Assembly: GCA_902566705.1 (NCBI GenBank)
Contig: CACFJT010000010.1
Location: forward strand, 1 to 50,330
Reading direction: 5' to 3'
Source of the DNA: an uncultured Pelagibacteraceae bacterium
GTDB lineage: Bacteria > Pseudomonadota > Alphaproteobacteria > Pelagibacterales > Pelagibacteraceae
DNA: 50,330 bases
The stretch's first letter is position 1. The number at the start of each line of letters is the position of its first letter. Shown here one piece after another: positions 1 to 8,694 of the stretch. Position numbers and translations under genes: made by a program. The notes beneath the pieces were generated by a model. That model saw nothing but the letters and a program-made list of their open reading frames with translations. It searched no databases and was not told the origin of the DNA.

Positions 1-453
1 AGGTTTTACTAACTGATAACCATTCTTTACCAATATTTTAAAACATTTATTAGTAAAGGCATTGTTTAAGTCAGATAATGAATTGCTATTTTTAAATTCA
101 TTTATAGTTTCTGATTGATCAATTATTTCTATTTTATCTTTTTTTTCATATTCAAAATCAATTTTTTCAATTCTGCCATTTATAAAAACTATTTTATTGT
201 GCTCTAATCCATCTACAAATACAGAGGTATCAACCTTATTAGTAGAAGCTTGATCATTATAAAAACTAAGTGCTCCAATATTATTTTTTATTATTTGTTT
301 AAGATCTGAAAATTTCCAATCTTCTTCTTTTTTATTTGGAAAACCTTTGTCTATAAAATTATCTAAACAAAATTTTTTAATCTCAATATCTTTTTGAGAT
401 AAACTTAAATTTTTTATGCTATTATCAAAATCTTTTTGTAATTGTTCTTTCAT
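1..453 (-). CDS. sufD: SufD, Fe-S cluster assembly protein (3' part beyond window)
   Basis: SufD pairs with SufB in the cytoplasmic SufBCD scaffold that builds Fe-S clusters. Only the N-terminal 151 codons are here; the gene runs off the left edge. The protein starts MKEQLQKDFDNSIKNLS and soon carries FPNKKEEDWKFSDL, the 'FP..K.E.W.(Y/F)(T/S)DL' block typical of SufD N-termini. The ATG at 453 lies immediately after the sufC stop codon (454-456), so translation is probably coupled. It is the fourth gene of iscR-sufB-sufC-sufD. The name rests on this motif plus position; the beta-helix core is outside the window. Confidence 0.88.
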   Translation of the reverse strand, partial: MKEQLQKDFDNSIKNLSLSQKDIEIKKFCLDNFIDKGFPNKKEEDWKFSDLKQIIKNNIGALSFYNDQASTNKVDTSVFVDGLEHNKIVFINGRIEKIDFEYEKKDKIEIIDQSETINEFKNSNSLSDLNNAFTNKCFKILVKNGYQLVKP

Positions 454-1188
454 TTAATTAAAATTTTCGTATCCTTTTTTCTCTAATTCCAAAGCTAAAT
501 CTGGACCACCGGATTTTACAATTTTTCCATTCATTAAAACGTGAACAAAGTCAGGTTTTATGTAATCAAGTAGTCTTTGATAGTGTGTAATAATTAAAAA
601 TGAATTACTTTTATCTCTTAATGTGTTAACACCATCTGCAACAATCTTTAAAGCATCAATATCTAAACCAGAATCTGTTTCATCTAAAATTGAAAGTTTT
701 GGGGCTAGCAACGACATCTGTAAAATTTCATTTTTCTTTTTTTCACCTCCAGAAAACCCAACATTTAATTGTCTGTTTAATTTTTCTTCATCAAATTTTA
801 ATTCTTTAGATTTTTCTTTAACCAATTTAAGAAACTCAATAGCATCAAGTTCTTTCTCACCCCTAGCTTTTCTAACGGCATTTAAAGAGGTTTTTAAAAA
901 TATATTTGTATTTACACCTGGAATTTCTAATGGATATTGGAAAGCTAAAAATATACCCTTGTGTGCTCTTTCTTCTGTTTCAAGTTCAAATAAATCTTTT
1001 TCTTCAAAAAGAACTTCCCCTGAAACTTCATAACCTTTTTTTCCAGATAGGATATTTGATAATGTACTTTTTCCAGATCCATTTGGACCCATAATTGCAT
1101 GGACCTCACCAGGATTTATATTTAAGGAGAGCCCATTTAAAATTGACTTATTATCAATCGTTGCATTTAAATCATTTATTTTAAGCAT
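454..1188 (-). CDS. sufC: SufC, Fe-S assembly ATPase
   Basis: ABC-type ATPase of the SufBCD complex. From the chosen start the protein is 244 aa, normal for SufC. Walker A GPNGSGKST is at about 34-42, the Q-loop Gln near 84, the signature FSGGE at about 145-149, and Walker B with catalytic Glu in LSILDETDSGLD at about 165-176; the 'DETDSGLD' form is diagnostic of SufC. I prefer the ATG at 1188 (MLKINDLNATI), one base after the sufB stop. A longer frame from 1209 would add seven residues and overlap sufB by 20 bases. It sits between sufB and sufD with no gaps, which supports coordinated synthesis of the three subunits. Confidence 0.95.
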   Translation of the reverse strand: MLKINDLNATIDNKSILNGLSLNINPGEVHAIMGPNGSGKSTLSNILSGKKGYEVSGEVLFEEKDLFELETEERAHKGIFLAFQYPLEIPGVNTNIFLKTSLNAVRKARGEKELDAIEFLKLVKEKSKELKFDEEKLNRQLNVGFSGGEKKKNEILQMSLLAPKLSILDETDSGLDIDALKIVADGVNTLRDKSNSFLIITHYQRLLDYIKPDFVHVLMNGKIVKSGGPDLALELEKKGYENFN

Positions 1189-1189
1189 A

Positions 1190-2632
1190 TTAACCCACAC
1201 TTCCTTCAAGACTGATACCTACAAGTTTTTGAGCTTCTACAGCGAATTCCATTGGCAATTGTTGCAAAACCTCCTTGCAAAAACCGTTGACAATTAAGCC
1301 AACAGCTTCCTCTGGATTTAATCCTCTTTGCTGACAATAATGTAACTGCTCTTCACTAATCTTGGATGTAGTTGCCTCATGAGCAATATTTGACTCAGAG
1401 TTTTTATTTTTTATATAAGGAACAGTGTGGGCTCCACATTTGTTACCCATTAATAAAGAGTCACACTGAGTATAATTAGTTGAATTTTTGGCTTTTGATG
1501 AAATATCAACTAAACCTCTATAAGTCATATCTGAACTCCCAGCTGATATTCCTTTCGAAATTATTTTACTTTTAGTATTTTTACCTAGATGTATCATTTT
1601 AGTACCTGTGTCAGCTTTCTGATAGTTGTTAGTAATTGCTATTGAATAAAACTCGCCAACAGAATTATCTCCTTTAAGAATACAACTAGGATATTTCCAG
1701 GTAATTGCAGAACCTGTTTCAACCTGTGTCCACGAAATTTTTGAATTTTTTCCTTTGCATAATCCTCTTTTTGTTACAAAATTATAAATCCCACCTTTGC
1801 CATCTTTATCGCCTGGATACCAATTTTGGACTGTTGAATATTTTATTTCCGCATTATCAAGTGCAATTAATTCTACATTAGCAGCATGTAATTGATTTTC
1901 ATCTCTCATTGGAGCTGTACATCCCTCTAGGTAACTTACATAACTTCCCTTGTCTGCAATAATTAAAGTTCTTTCAAATTGACCTGTGTTTGATGCATTA
2001 ATTCTAAAATAAGTTGATAGTTCCATTGGACATCTAACACCTTCTGGTATGTATACAAACGAACCATCTGTAAATACTGCTGAATTTAATGTTGCAAAAA
2101 AATGATCACTTGTTGGAATAACAGATCCTAAATACTTTTTAACTAACTCAGAGTGATTTTGAATTGCCTCTGATATAGGGCAAAATATAATTCCTTGTTT
2201 AGTTAATTCATCTTTAAATGTAGTAGCTACAGAAACTGAATCAAATACAGCATCAACAGCTATTCCATTTAATCTCGCTTGCTCTTGCAAAGGAATTCCA
2301 AGTTTTTTATAAGTTTCTAAAAGTTTAGGATCTAGTTCATCTAAGCTCTTTGGCTTATCTTTCATACTTTTAGGTGCAGAGTAATAATATAAATCTTGAT
2401 AATCTATTTTTGGAAATTTAGGTTTCTGCCAATCTGGTTCTTTTAATACTTTAAATCTTTCAAAAGCTTTTAGTCTAAACTCAAGCATCCATGCAGGTTC
2501 TTTTTTAATATTAGATATAAATTTAATGACATCCTCATTCAAACCTTTTGGTGCTTGAATATTTTCTATGTCTGTCGAAAAACCATATTTATAGTCTTTC
2601 AAATTATTTATCTCTTTTTGTCTGTTATCCAT
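1190..2632 (-). CDS. sufB: SufB, Fe-S cluster scaffold protein
   Basis: SufB is the subunit of SufBCD on which the nascent cluster is assembled. At 480 aa it has full SufB length. Recognisable blocks are [42 protein letters not shown], and the C-terminal [15 protein letters not shown] containing the conserved Cys implicated in cluster assembly in the family. The gene follows the Rrf2 regulator by one base and precedes sufC by one base, so it belongs to the same transcript. Control is expected through the IscR-like operator upstream of the regulator gene. Nothing looks truncated or unusual. Confidence 0.96.
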   Translation of the reverse strand: MDNRQKEINNLKDYKYGFSTDIENIQAPKGLNEDVIKFISNIKKEPAWMLEFRLKAFERFKVLKEPDWQKPKFPKIDYQDLYYYSAPKSMKDKPKSLDELDPKLLETYKKLGIPLQEQARLNGIAVDAVFDSVSVATTFKDELTKQGIIFCPISEAIQNHSELVKKYLGSVIPTSDHFFATLNSAVFTDGSFVYIPEGVRCPMELSTYFRINASNTGQFERTLIIADKGSYVSYLEGCTAPMRDENQLHAANVELIALDNAEIKYSTVQNWYPGDKDGKGGIYNFVTKRGLCKGKNSKISWTQVETGSAITWKYPSCILKGDNSVGEFYSIAITNNYQKADTGTKMIHLGKNTKSKIISKGISAGSSDMTYRGLVDISSKAKNSTNYTQCDSLLMGNKCGAHTVPYIKNKNSESNIAHEATTSKISEEQLHYCQQRGLNPEEAVGLIVNGFCKEVLQQLPMEFAVEAQKLVGISLEGSVG

Positions 2633-2633
2633 T

Positions 2634-3059
2634 CTAAACTCTTGATTCTTTATTGTTATTTAACAAATCTTTTAAGCTTTTATTTTCAAAAAATGTATTT
2701 ATATGAAGCTCTAATTCATCCCAAAGATTGTGAGTTATACATTTTGTTGCTTTACCGTTACATCCTCTTTTTGATTCTTTTTTACACTGAACAGTTTTTA
2801 CTTTTTCATCAACAGCATTAAAAATATTTGTTAATTTAATATCGTTTGGGTTTTTATTGAGAACATATCCTCCTTGAGTTCCTCTAATACTTTTAACAAT
2901 TTCGTTTTTTTTTAATTTTGAAAAAATTTGCTCTAGATAATCTAATGATATACCTTGTCTCAATGATATGTCTCTTAATGATACTGGATTGATGTTATCA
3001 AACCTAGCTAAATCAACTAAAGCCATGACGGCATATCTACCTTTTGATGTAAGTTTCAT
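2634..3059 (-). CDS. iscR: IscR-like Rrf2-family transcription regulator
   Basis: Fe-S-sensing Rrf2-family repressor/activator, 141 aa. The N-terminal winged helix is recognisable from [18 protein letters not shown] to the wing [10 protein letters not shown] (about 59-67). Cluster ligands are visible as Cys92, Cys100 and Cys107 followed by ITH with His110. This is the IscR pattern C..C..C-x2-H, with spacing slightly wider than in E. coli IscR (Cys92, 98, 104, His107). It is the first gene of the suf operon, so it probably autoregulates itself and sufBCD through the palindrome at 3095-3109. RirA, another alphaproteobacterial Rrf2 protein, is the alternative; the ligand spacing and suf linkage favour IscR. 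Confidence 0.88.
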   Translation of the reverse strand: MKLTSKGRYAVMALVDLARFDNINPVSLRDISLRQGISLDYLEQIFSKLKKNEIVKSIRGTQGGYVLNKNPNDIKLTNIFNAVDEKVKTVQCKKESKRGCNGKATKCITHNLWDELELHINTFFENKSLKDLLNNNKESRV

Positions 3060-3082
3060 TTTTTACCCTTAAATTCTGGGTT

Positions 3083-3110
3083 TTTATACATACCTGACCA
3101 AAATGGTCAA
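3083..3110 (-). promoter_or_regulatory. Probable sigma70-type promoter of iscR-suf operon
   Basis: On the minus strand a -35-like TTGACC (complement of 3105-3110) is followed after 16 bases by a -10-like TATAAA (complement of 3083-3088). Transcription would start near 3076, about 17 bases before the iscR ATG. The -35 and the upstream spacer lie inside the palindrome at 3095-3109, so a bound regulator would occlude RNA polymerase. Inferred from motif match and position only. Confidence 0.55.
3095..3109. promoter_or_regulatory. IscR/RirA-like operator palindrome
   Basis: Perfect inverted repeat TGACCA-AAA-TGGTCA. It fits the TGA-N9-TCA form described for iron-responsive operators of alphaproteobacteria and the GAC...GTC core of type 1 IscR sites. 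It lies 36 bases upstream of iscR and overlaps the predicted -35 of that gene. It also lies upstream of the divergent hydrolase gene at 3197, which might share control. The regulator assignment is inference. Confidence 0.6.
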
Positions 3111-3138
3111 GTTTAGAGTATAAAAAAAAACTAACATA

Positions 3139-3167
3139 TTGTCGCTGACTTGTGATAAACGTACATT
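3139..3167 (+). promoter_or_regulatory. Candidate promoter of the hydrolase gene
   Basis: TTGTCG at 3139-3144 and TACATT at 3162-3167 are separated by 17 bases and lie 30 bases before the ATG at 3197. The match to consensus is moderate and the surroundings are AT-rich, so this is tentative. Confidence 0.3.
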
Positions 3168-3196
3168 TTTTTTGAGAATAATAATCAATATCGGTT

Positions 3197-3853
3197 ATGG
3201 ATAATAAAATTTTAGAAATATTTATACCTGGTCCTGCAGGAAGACTAGAGGCTAAATATTTTAAAAGTAAAAAAAATACTTCACCAATTGCTTTAGTATT
3301 ACAACCCCATCCTCAATATGGAGGAACAATGAATAATAAAGTAGTAGTAGATACTTTCCAAACATTTATGGATAACGATTTTTCCGTTTGCAGAGTAAAT
3401 TTTAGAGGTGTTGGAAAAAGCGATGGAGAATTTGATAATGGTCAAGGCGAACTTGCTGATGCAGCAGCGGCTTTAGATTGGTTAGAAAGAGAAAATTTTG
3501 ACAATTCACAATGTTGGGTTTCAGGATTTTCATTTGGATCTTTAATTGCAATGCAATTATTAATGAGAAGACCAGAAATAAACAGATTTATAGCTATTTC
3601 ACCTCAACCAAATGTTTATGATTTTTCTTTTTTATCTCCATGTCCAACCTCAGGCTTGGTTGTTTATGGTAAAAAAGATGAATTAGTACCAGTAGAATAC
3701 ATTACAGAATTAGATAAAAGATTAAGTGCTCAAAAAGGAATTAAAGTACAATTTAATATGATTTCTGACGCTAATCATTTCTTTTCCAAAACAAGTAATG
3801 CTTTGATTAAAGATCTTGACAAATATATAAAAAAAGAAACAGCACTATATTAA
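3197..3853 (+). CDS. Alpha/beta hydrolase, COG2945-like
   Basis: Small cytoplasmic serine hydrolase of 218 aa with no signal peptide. The nucleophile elbow GFSFGS (G110-F-S112-F-G) is clear. Likely triad partners are the Asp in YGKKDELVP and the His in DANHFF near the C-terminus. The block LQPHPQYGGTMNNKVV near residues 35-50 is typical of the COG2945 branch often found beside the suf operon in alphaproteobacteria. Substrate is unknown; I can only support esterase/hydrolase chemistry. It is divergent from iscR, and its TAA overlaps the anmK stop within a TTAA at 3850-3853. Confidence 0.82.
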   Translation: MDNKILEIFIPGPAGRLEAKYFKSKKNTSPIALVLQPHPQYGGTMNNKVVVDTFQTFMDNDFSVCRVNFRGVGKSDGEFDNGQGELADAAAALDWLERENFDNSQCWVSGFSFGSLIAMQLLMRRPEINRFIAISPQPNVYDFSFLSPCPTSGLVVYGKKDELVPVEYITELDKRLSAQKGIKVQFNMISDANHFFSKTSNALIKDLDKYIKKETALY

Positions 3854-4992
3854 AAATTTTCTTCAAGTTTTCCACATACTGTAAATTCTTTACACCCGGT
3901 TGTTGTACTAAAAGAAATTGGTAAATTTAAAAATGATCTTATAGCCAAAAAAGCAAATGCTTGGGACTCAATATAATCGCCATTTAAATTGTAATTATCT
4001 ATAATTTCTAAAGTAATATTATTTTCATTTGATATGTAATTTTTTATACGATTAATCAAATTACTATTTTTTCTACCACCTCCACAAAGTAAAAATGTAA
4101 TACTATTTTTTTGATTAATATGTTTTAATCCTTCTGCAATCAAATACGCAGTAAAATCTGTTATGGTAGCACAACCGTCTTCTAAAGATAAACCTCTTGC
4201 AAAAGATACATCAAAATTTTTAATATCCAATGACTGGGAGTAAGAATTTATTTTAAAATTATCTATTACCTGATTTAGAATTAATTGATCAACTTTTCCT
4301 GCTTTAGAAAGTTCGCCATTGTAATCAAATTTTTTATTAGAATTATTTCTCACCCATTCATCGATTAAACAATTACCAGGACCTATATCAAAAGCAGAAA
4401 GGTTATTTTGAAAATTATTTGAATCATTAACAACTTTTGTAACATTTGCGATACCACCAATATTTAAGAAACCTATTGGAAATTTAATATTAAAATTTTG
4501 ATTTATTTTTTTTGATAAAATATGATGAAAAATTGGTGTTAAAGGTGCGCCTTGGCCATTATTTTGAATATCCGCTTGTCTAAAATCATATATGACTTTT
4601 TTTTTAACTATTTGAGATAACAATTTCCCATCTCCTAATTGATTAGTAATTTTCTCATTTGGGTTATGAAAAATTGTTTGACCATGAAAACCTATGAGAT
4701 CAATTGGATCTCTATATTTTTTTAATGATTGGTTTACTGCATCTGCATGAAAAAGGGTTAAATTACGCTCCAATTCTCTTAATTTTTCTGAATTTTGTAT
4801 AAGATCTTTCTTTGTTAAAACTAAATCTCTTAATCGAACTAACTGGTCCTGAAGATTTTTATCATACTCATAATAATCATCTAAAATGTTTGAAAATTCA
4901 TCGTATCCATCTGAACTAATTATAGATAAATCAATACCATCCATAGATGTTCCGCTCATTAGTCCAATTGCAGTATATAATTTTTTTTTCAT
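3850..4992 (-). CDS. anmK: Anhydro-N-acetylmuramic acid kinase
   Basis: Phosphorylates 1,6-anhydro-MurNAc, with ring opening, to MurNAc-6-phosphate in peptidoglycan recycling. The 380-aa protein shows the family's N-terminal phosphate loop GLMSGTSMDGIDLS (MSGTSMDG at 12-19), then GFHGQTIFHNP, FLNIGGIANVTKV and FDIGPGNCLIDEWV, all hallmarks of AnmK. It is divergent from tyrS, an arrangement common in alphaproteobacteria. No other recycling gene is next to it, so it works with enzymes encoded elsewhere. The first codons run through a poly-A stretch (MKKKLYTA). Confidence 0.94.
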   Translation of the reverse strand: MKKKLYTAIGLMSGTSMDGIDLSIISSDGYDEFSNILDDYYEYDKNLQDQLVRLRDLVLTKKDLIQNSEKLRELERNLTLFHADAVNQSLKKYRDPIDLIGFHGQTIFHNPNEKITNQLGDGKLLSQIVKKKVIYDFRQADIQNNGQGAPLTPIFHHILSKKINQNFNIKFPIGFLNIGGIANVTKVVNDSNNFQNNLSAFDIGPGNCLIDEWVRNNSNKKFDYNGELSKAGKVDQLILNQVIDNFKINSYSQSLDIKNFDVSFARGLSLEDGCATITDFTAYLIAEGLKHINQKNSITFLLCGGGRKNSNLINRIKNYISNENNITLEIIDNYNLNGDYIESQAFAFLAIRSFLNLPISFSTTTGCKEFTVCGKLEENF

Positions 4993-5037
4993 TGATATGT
5001 TTTTTAAAAAAAATTTGTATATTGTAATTATAAACTT

Positions 5038-6268
5038 ATGAATAAATTTTTAAAAGAATTTAAAGATAGAGGTTTTTTCTATCAATGTACGAGTGAAGAT
5101 GAACTTTCTAAACAATTAGATGAAAAAAAAATCAAAGGTTATATAGGTTTTGATTGTACAGCTGAAAGCCTACATGTTGGTAGCTTACTGCAAATAATGT
5201 GTTTAAGACTACTTCAAAAAAAATGGACATCGACCAATAGTTTTACTTGGTGGAGGAACAACAAGAATTGGGGATCCATCTGGTAAAGATAAAACTAGAA
5301 AAATATTAAGTGAAGATGAAATTGAAAAAAATATTAAAAATATAAAAAATATTTTAAAGAAATTTTTAGATAATGATGATCCAAACACAAAGCCAATATT
5401 TGTAAATAATTATACTTGGCTTAAAGATTTAAATTATATTTCGTTTTTAAGAGATGTCGGAAAACATTTCACGATAAATAGAATGCTAACATTTGATAGC
5501 GTAAAACTAAGATTAGATAGAGAACAATCTCTAAGCTATATGGAGTTTAATTATATGATTTTACAAGCATTTGATTTTCTTGAATTAAATAAGAAAGAAA
5601 ATTGTGTCTTACAAATTGGAGGTTCAGATCAATGGGGTAACATTGTTAATGGTGTTGAGTTAATAAAAAGATATTCTAATAATCAAACCTTTGGTTTAAC
5701 AACTCCATTAATTACACTAGCAACTGGTGCTAAAATGGGAAAAACTGAAAGTGGGGCTATTTGGTTAGATGAAAAATACTTATCAGCTTATGATTATTGG
5801 CAATTTTGGAGAAACATAGATGATAGAGATGTAATTAAATTCTTAAAAATGTTTACTGAAATTGAAATTAAGGAAATAGAAACAATTAAAGATAAAGATA
5901 TAAATGAATTAAAAATACTACTTGCTAATAAAACCACAGAAATGTTGCATGGAAAGGATGCAGCTAAAAATTCTGAGCAAGCAGCAAAAGAAGCTTTCTC
6001 CGGAAACACTCTGGGTTCGAACTTACCTAAAATTAACATTCAATCAAATAAAATAGAAGAAAAAATAAATATAGTAGACCTGGTTTTATTATCTAAACTG
6101 GAAAAATCGAAAAGCGAAATCAGAAGACTTATAAAAGGGGATGCGGTAAAAATTAATGACGATGTCATTTCAGATGAAAAATTCGAAATCAAAAAAAATT
6201 TATTTAAAAATAATTATCTTAAACTTTCCCTTGGAAAAAAAAGACATATTAAAATAGAATTAAATTAA
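5038..6268 (+). CDS. tyrS: Tyrosyl-tRNA synthetase, interrupted by a +1 frameshift
   Basis: Class I synthetase that charges tRNA-Tyr. The reading frame breaks in an eight-A run at 5216-5223. The first frame continues into KKWTSTNSF and stops at 5286. Removing one A joins it to the second frame as [21 protein letters not shown], exactly the family sequence, giving about 409 aa. The HIGH-like LHVGSL (about 45-50) lies before the break. The KMSKS-equivalent KMGKT and a C-terminal S4 domain ([15 protein letters not shown]) lie after it. TyrS should be essential, so an assembly or sequencing error, or slippage that restores the frame, is more likely than a dead gene. The gene ends tail to tail with the AsmA-like gene in a shared TTAA. 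Confidence 0.9.
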
Positions 6269-8694
6269 TTTTTTTTAATTTTCTCTAAAGTTCTAGTAAT
6301 AAACCTGGGTGTTAAAGTTTTTATAGGATTCACAGTAGTTTCTAAATCTTTAGGGGGGCCTTTAATTTTAAAGCTTACTCCAAAAACACCCTCACCCACT
6401 TTCTTTCCAATCAGTAAATCTCCAAGTAAAGGTATTGAAGCAATAGATCTATTAATTGTTGTAGCTGGAACCAAGGTTCCTCTTAAACTGATTAATTTAT
6501 TCTCCTCAATGTATCCTTCCAATAAAATAGATATTGCTGGACCAATTGCATACAATTCTTGAATTTTCATTAGTTTATCTTGATTGGTAAAATTCATTTC
6601 AAAATCTGTAAATCTTATGCCCTCTCCTGTAAGTAAATCTGCTATTCCTTGAAGAGATGCAAGAGCCAACAACTTAGCTAACGCTGGAATTTCTTTAACT
6701 TTAAAATTATCAATTACTAATTTTGAAGTTGAAACACCATCTTTTTTCAAGGAATAAAAGTCTAAATATCCTTCTCTATCATCTTTAAATCCTTTGATGA
6801 ATTTATATCTATCTACTAGAGGTTTTGCCTTAGATGAGAAAAGAGTAGTAATTTTTTCACCTTGATCATTTGTTCTAATTGTAAATTTTATATTTTGTGA
6901 ATTATTATAAATGGCCAAAATATCTGCTTCTTCGACTTTATTATTAATAATTTTTATCTTTCCAGTTAAATTTTTTACAAAGTGTATTTTATCTAAGTAA
7001 ACTTCCTTAAAATTTAGGTCCATACTTACGTTATTTTTAAAAAGATTGTTATCTTTTTTATCATTGGCATCTAGTAAATTCGAAATTAAAGAATTTGCAT
7101 TAAATGAAGTACCATCAATTAAATATTTGTGGCCTTCTACTTTTTTTATATTGTAATTATTTTTTTTATTTTCTGTATCTAAATAATTAAAATTTGCCTG
7201 ATCAATTTTTATTATTTGATTAGAATCGTTAAGAAATAAATTCTTAATTTTAATATTATTATTTTCTTCATTAATAATAAAACTATTTATATTGAGATTT
7301 TTATTATTTTTTATTTCTCCATTAATCTGAAGATTCATTTTACTTTTATCTTTTTTTTTATAATTAATGTTATCAATTTTAAATTTTGTATTTTTTAGAG
7401 TTAAATTAGTATTAAAACTTAATTTATTTTCATTTTTCTCAATAAAATAATCAATTTCTTCAAAATCTTTATCAATTTTAAATTTTCCAGAACCTGAAAA
7501 AGTTAGATTATTATTGTTAAAGTTAATTTTTAGTTTTTGATTATTAAAATTTATATTTTCATTAGTTTGAGGAAAGAAAATTTTAAAAAATTCTAGCTGC
7601 TCTAAATCTATATTTTTTAAAAATAATTCAGAATCTATGCTTAAATCCTTATCTTTTTTATTTATAAAATATTTAATTTCATCTATTTCTCCAGTATTTA
7701 ACTGAATTTGACCCTTGCCGTTAATTGATAAATTTTTGTCCTTATAATTTAAATTTAATTTATGATTATCTAGTAAAATTAGATCATCAACTTCTGGAAA
7801 ATATTTATTTATTATTTTTAAATTTTTATATTTTAGCTGAGTAATATTTATATCAGAATTTAAAATAATATTTTTAACTTTGAATTTTTCATCTATTTCT
7901 AGAGAAAATTCATTATTTGTTTCAAATTTAGCATCATCAACAATTATATTTTCAAAACTTAAATTTAATATATTTAATATATTCGAATTTAAACTTGATT
8001 GATCATTTTCAACAATAGCATCAATTAAAAAGCTATTTTTTTTCTTTTTTACGTTTAGTTTTTTTGAAATAAAATTTACTTCTTCTGTTTTAAAATTTAT
8101 TTCATCAAAATGATAATTATCTTTTTGAAAATTAAAATTAAAATTTATATTTTTAAAGTTAGCTTTATCTAAAAAATTAATACTTCCATCTTTTATCAAA
8201 CCTTCAATGATATAATCATTTTTAATTTTACCATTTTCATTGATGTTTAAACTAAGATCTATAATTACATGACCTTTTTTTACAATTTTTTCTAATATAA
8301 ATAATTCAGGTTTGTTAGTTGTTGTACGAATAAATTTAATTAAATCATTTAATAATATAGACTTAGTTTTTACTTCTATATTTGATGATGAAATCTTATT
8401 TTTAATTAAAGAACTGAGCGAAACTTGCGTTTTAATGCTTTCTAATGCTAAAGGTCTTTTTGCAAAATATACCGTTGTACCAATTGTTTTTGCATAAATT
8501 TTTAGTTCAAAAGGATCTAGAGTTAATTTAATTTTTTTTAAATCTATATCTATATTGTTGTTTAATTGTAAAATTCTTTTTTTAATTTGATTGTTAAATT
8601 TATCTGTCTCTATTCCTACTGTACTAAAATAAACTATCAATATAACTAGCACAGACAGAAGTAGGACAATATATTTTAAAATATTATTTTTCAT
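6265..8694 (-). CDS. AsmA/YhdP-like (DUF3971-type) envelope protein
   Basis: Large 809-aa protein with one N-terminal membrane helix (about 7-25, ILKYIVLLLSVLVILIVYF), followed by a long beta-rich region that should lie in the periplasm. The C-terminus (ISLRGTLVPATTINRSIASIPLLGDLL ... FKIKGPPKDLETTVNP) matches the conserved tail of YhdP/AsmA-like proteins, which are linked to phospholipid movement between inner and outer membranes. The middle holds a tandem repeat of about 75 residues. The start overlaps the end of prfB by 11 bases, so it is co-transcribed with prfB and mrcA. The family call rests mainly on the tail; transport function is inferred from the family. Confidence 0.75.
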   Translation of the reverse strand: MKNNILKYIVLLLSVLVILIVYFSTVGIETDKFNNQIKKRILQLNNNIDIDLKKIKLTLDPFELKIYAKTIGTTVYFAKRPLALESIKTQVSLSSLIKNKISSSNIEVKTKSILLNDLIKFIRTTTNKPELFILEKIVKKGHVIIDLSLNINENGKIKNDYIIEGLIKDGSINFLDKANFKNINFNFNFQKDNYHFDEINFKTEEVNFISKKLNVKKKKNSFLIDAIVENDQSSLNSNILNILNLSFENIIVDDAKFETNNEFSLEIDEKFKVKNIILNSDINITQLKYKNLKIINKYFPEVDDLILLDNHKLNLNYKDKNLSINGKGQIQLNTGEIDEIKYFINKKDKDLSIDSELFLKNIDLEQLEFFKIFFPQTNENINFNNQKLKINFNNNNLTFSGSGKFKIDKDFEEIDYFIEKNENKLSFNTNLTLKNTKFKIDNINYKKKDKSKMNLQINGEIKNNKNLNINSFIINEENNNIKIKNLFLNDSNQIIKIDQANFNYLDTENKKNNYNIKKVEGHKYLIDGTSFNANSLISNLLDANDKKDNNLFKNNVSMDLNFKEVYLDKIHFVKNLTGKIKIINNKVEEADILAIYNNSQNIKFTIRTNDQGEKITTLFSSKAKPLVDRYKFIKGFKDDREGYLDFYSLKKDGVSTSKLVIDNFKVKEIPALAKLLALASLQGIADLLTGEGIRFTDFEMNFTNQDKLMKIQELYAIGPAISILLEGYIEENKLISLRGTLVPATTINRSIASIPLLGDLLIGKKVGEGVFGVSFKIKGPPKDLETTVNPIKTLTPRFITRTLEKIKKN
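7390..7824 (-). repeat. Tandem protein repeat inside the AsmA-like gene
   Basis: Residues about 291-361 and 368-435 of the AsmA-like protein align by eye: KYFPEVDDLILLDNHKLNLN with KIFFPQTNENINFNNQKLKI, then LSINGKGQIQLNTGEIDEIKYF with LTFSGSGKFKIDKDFEEIDYF. The period is about 75 residues. This is a protein-level repeat, consistent with the repeated beta-sheet units of bridge-like lipid transfer proteins. The nucleotide sequences have diverged. Confidence 0.55.

Noticed and set aside
5287..5482. Apparent non-coding gap in the middle of tyrS
   Set aside because: It encodes continuous TyrS sequence in the +1 frame; the gap is only a consequence of the extra A.
5740..5760. KMGKT in TyrS instead of KMSKS as a possible defect
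   Set aside because: Bacterial TyrRS normally has K(F/M)GKT; E. coli has KFGKT.
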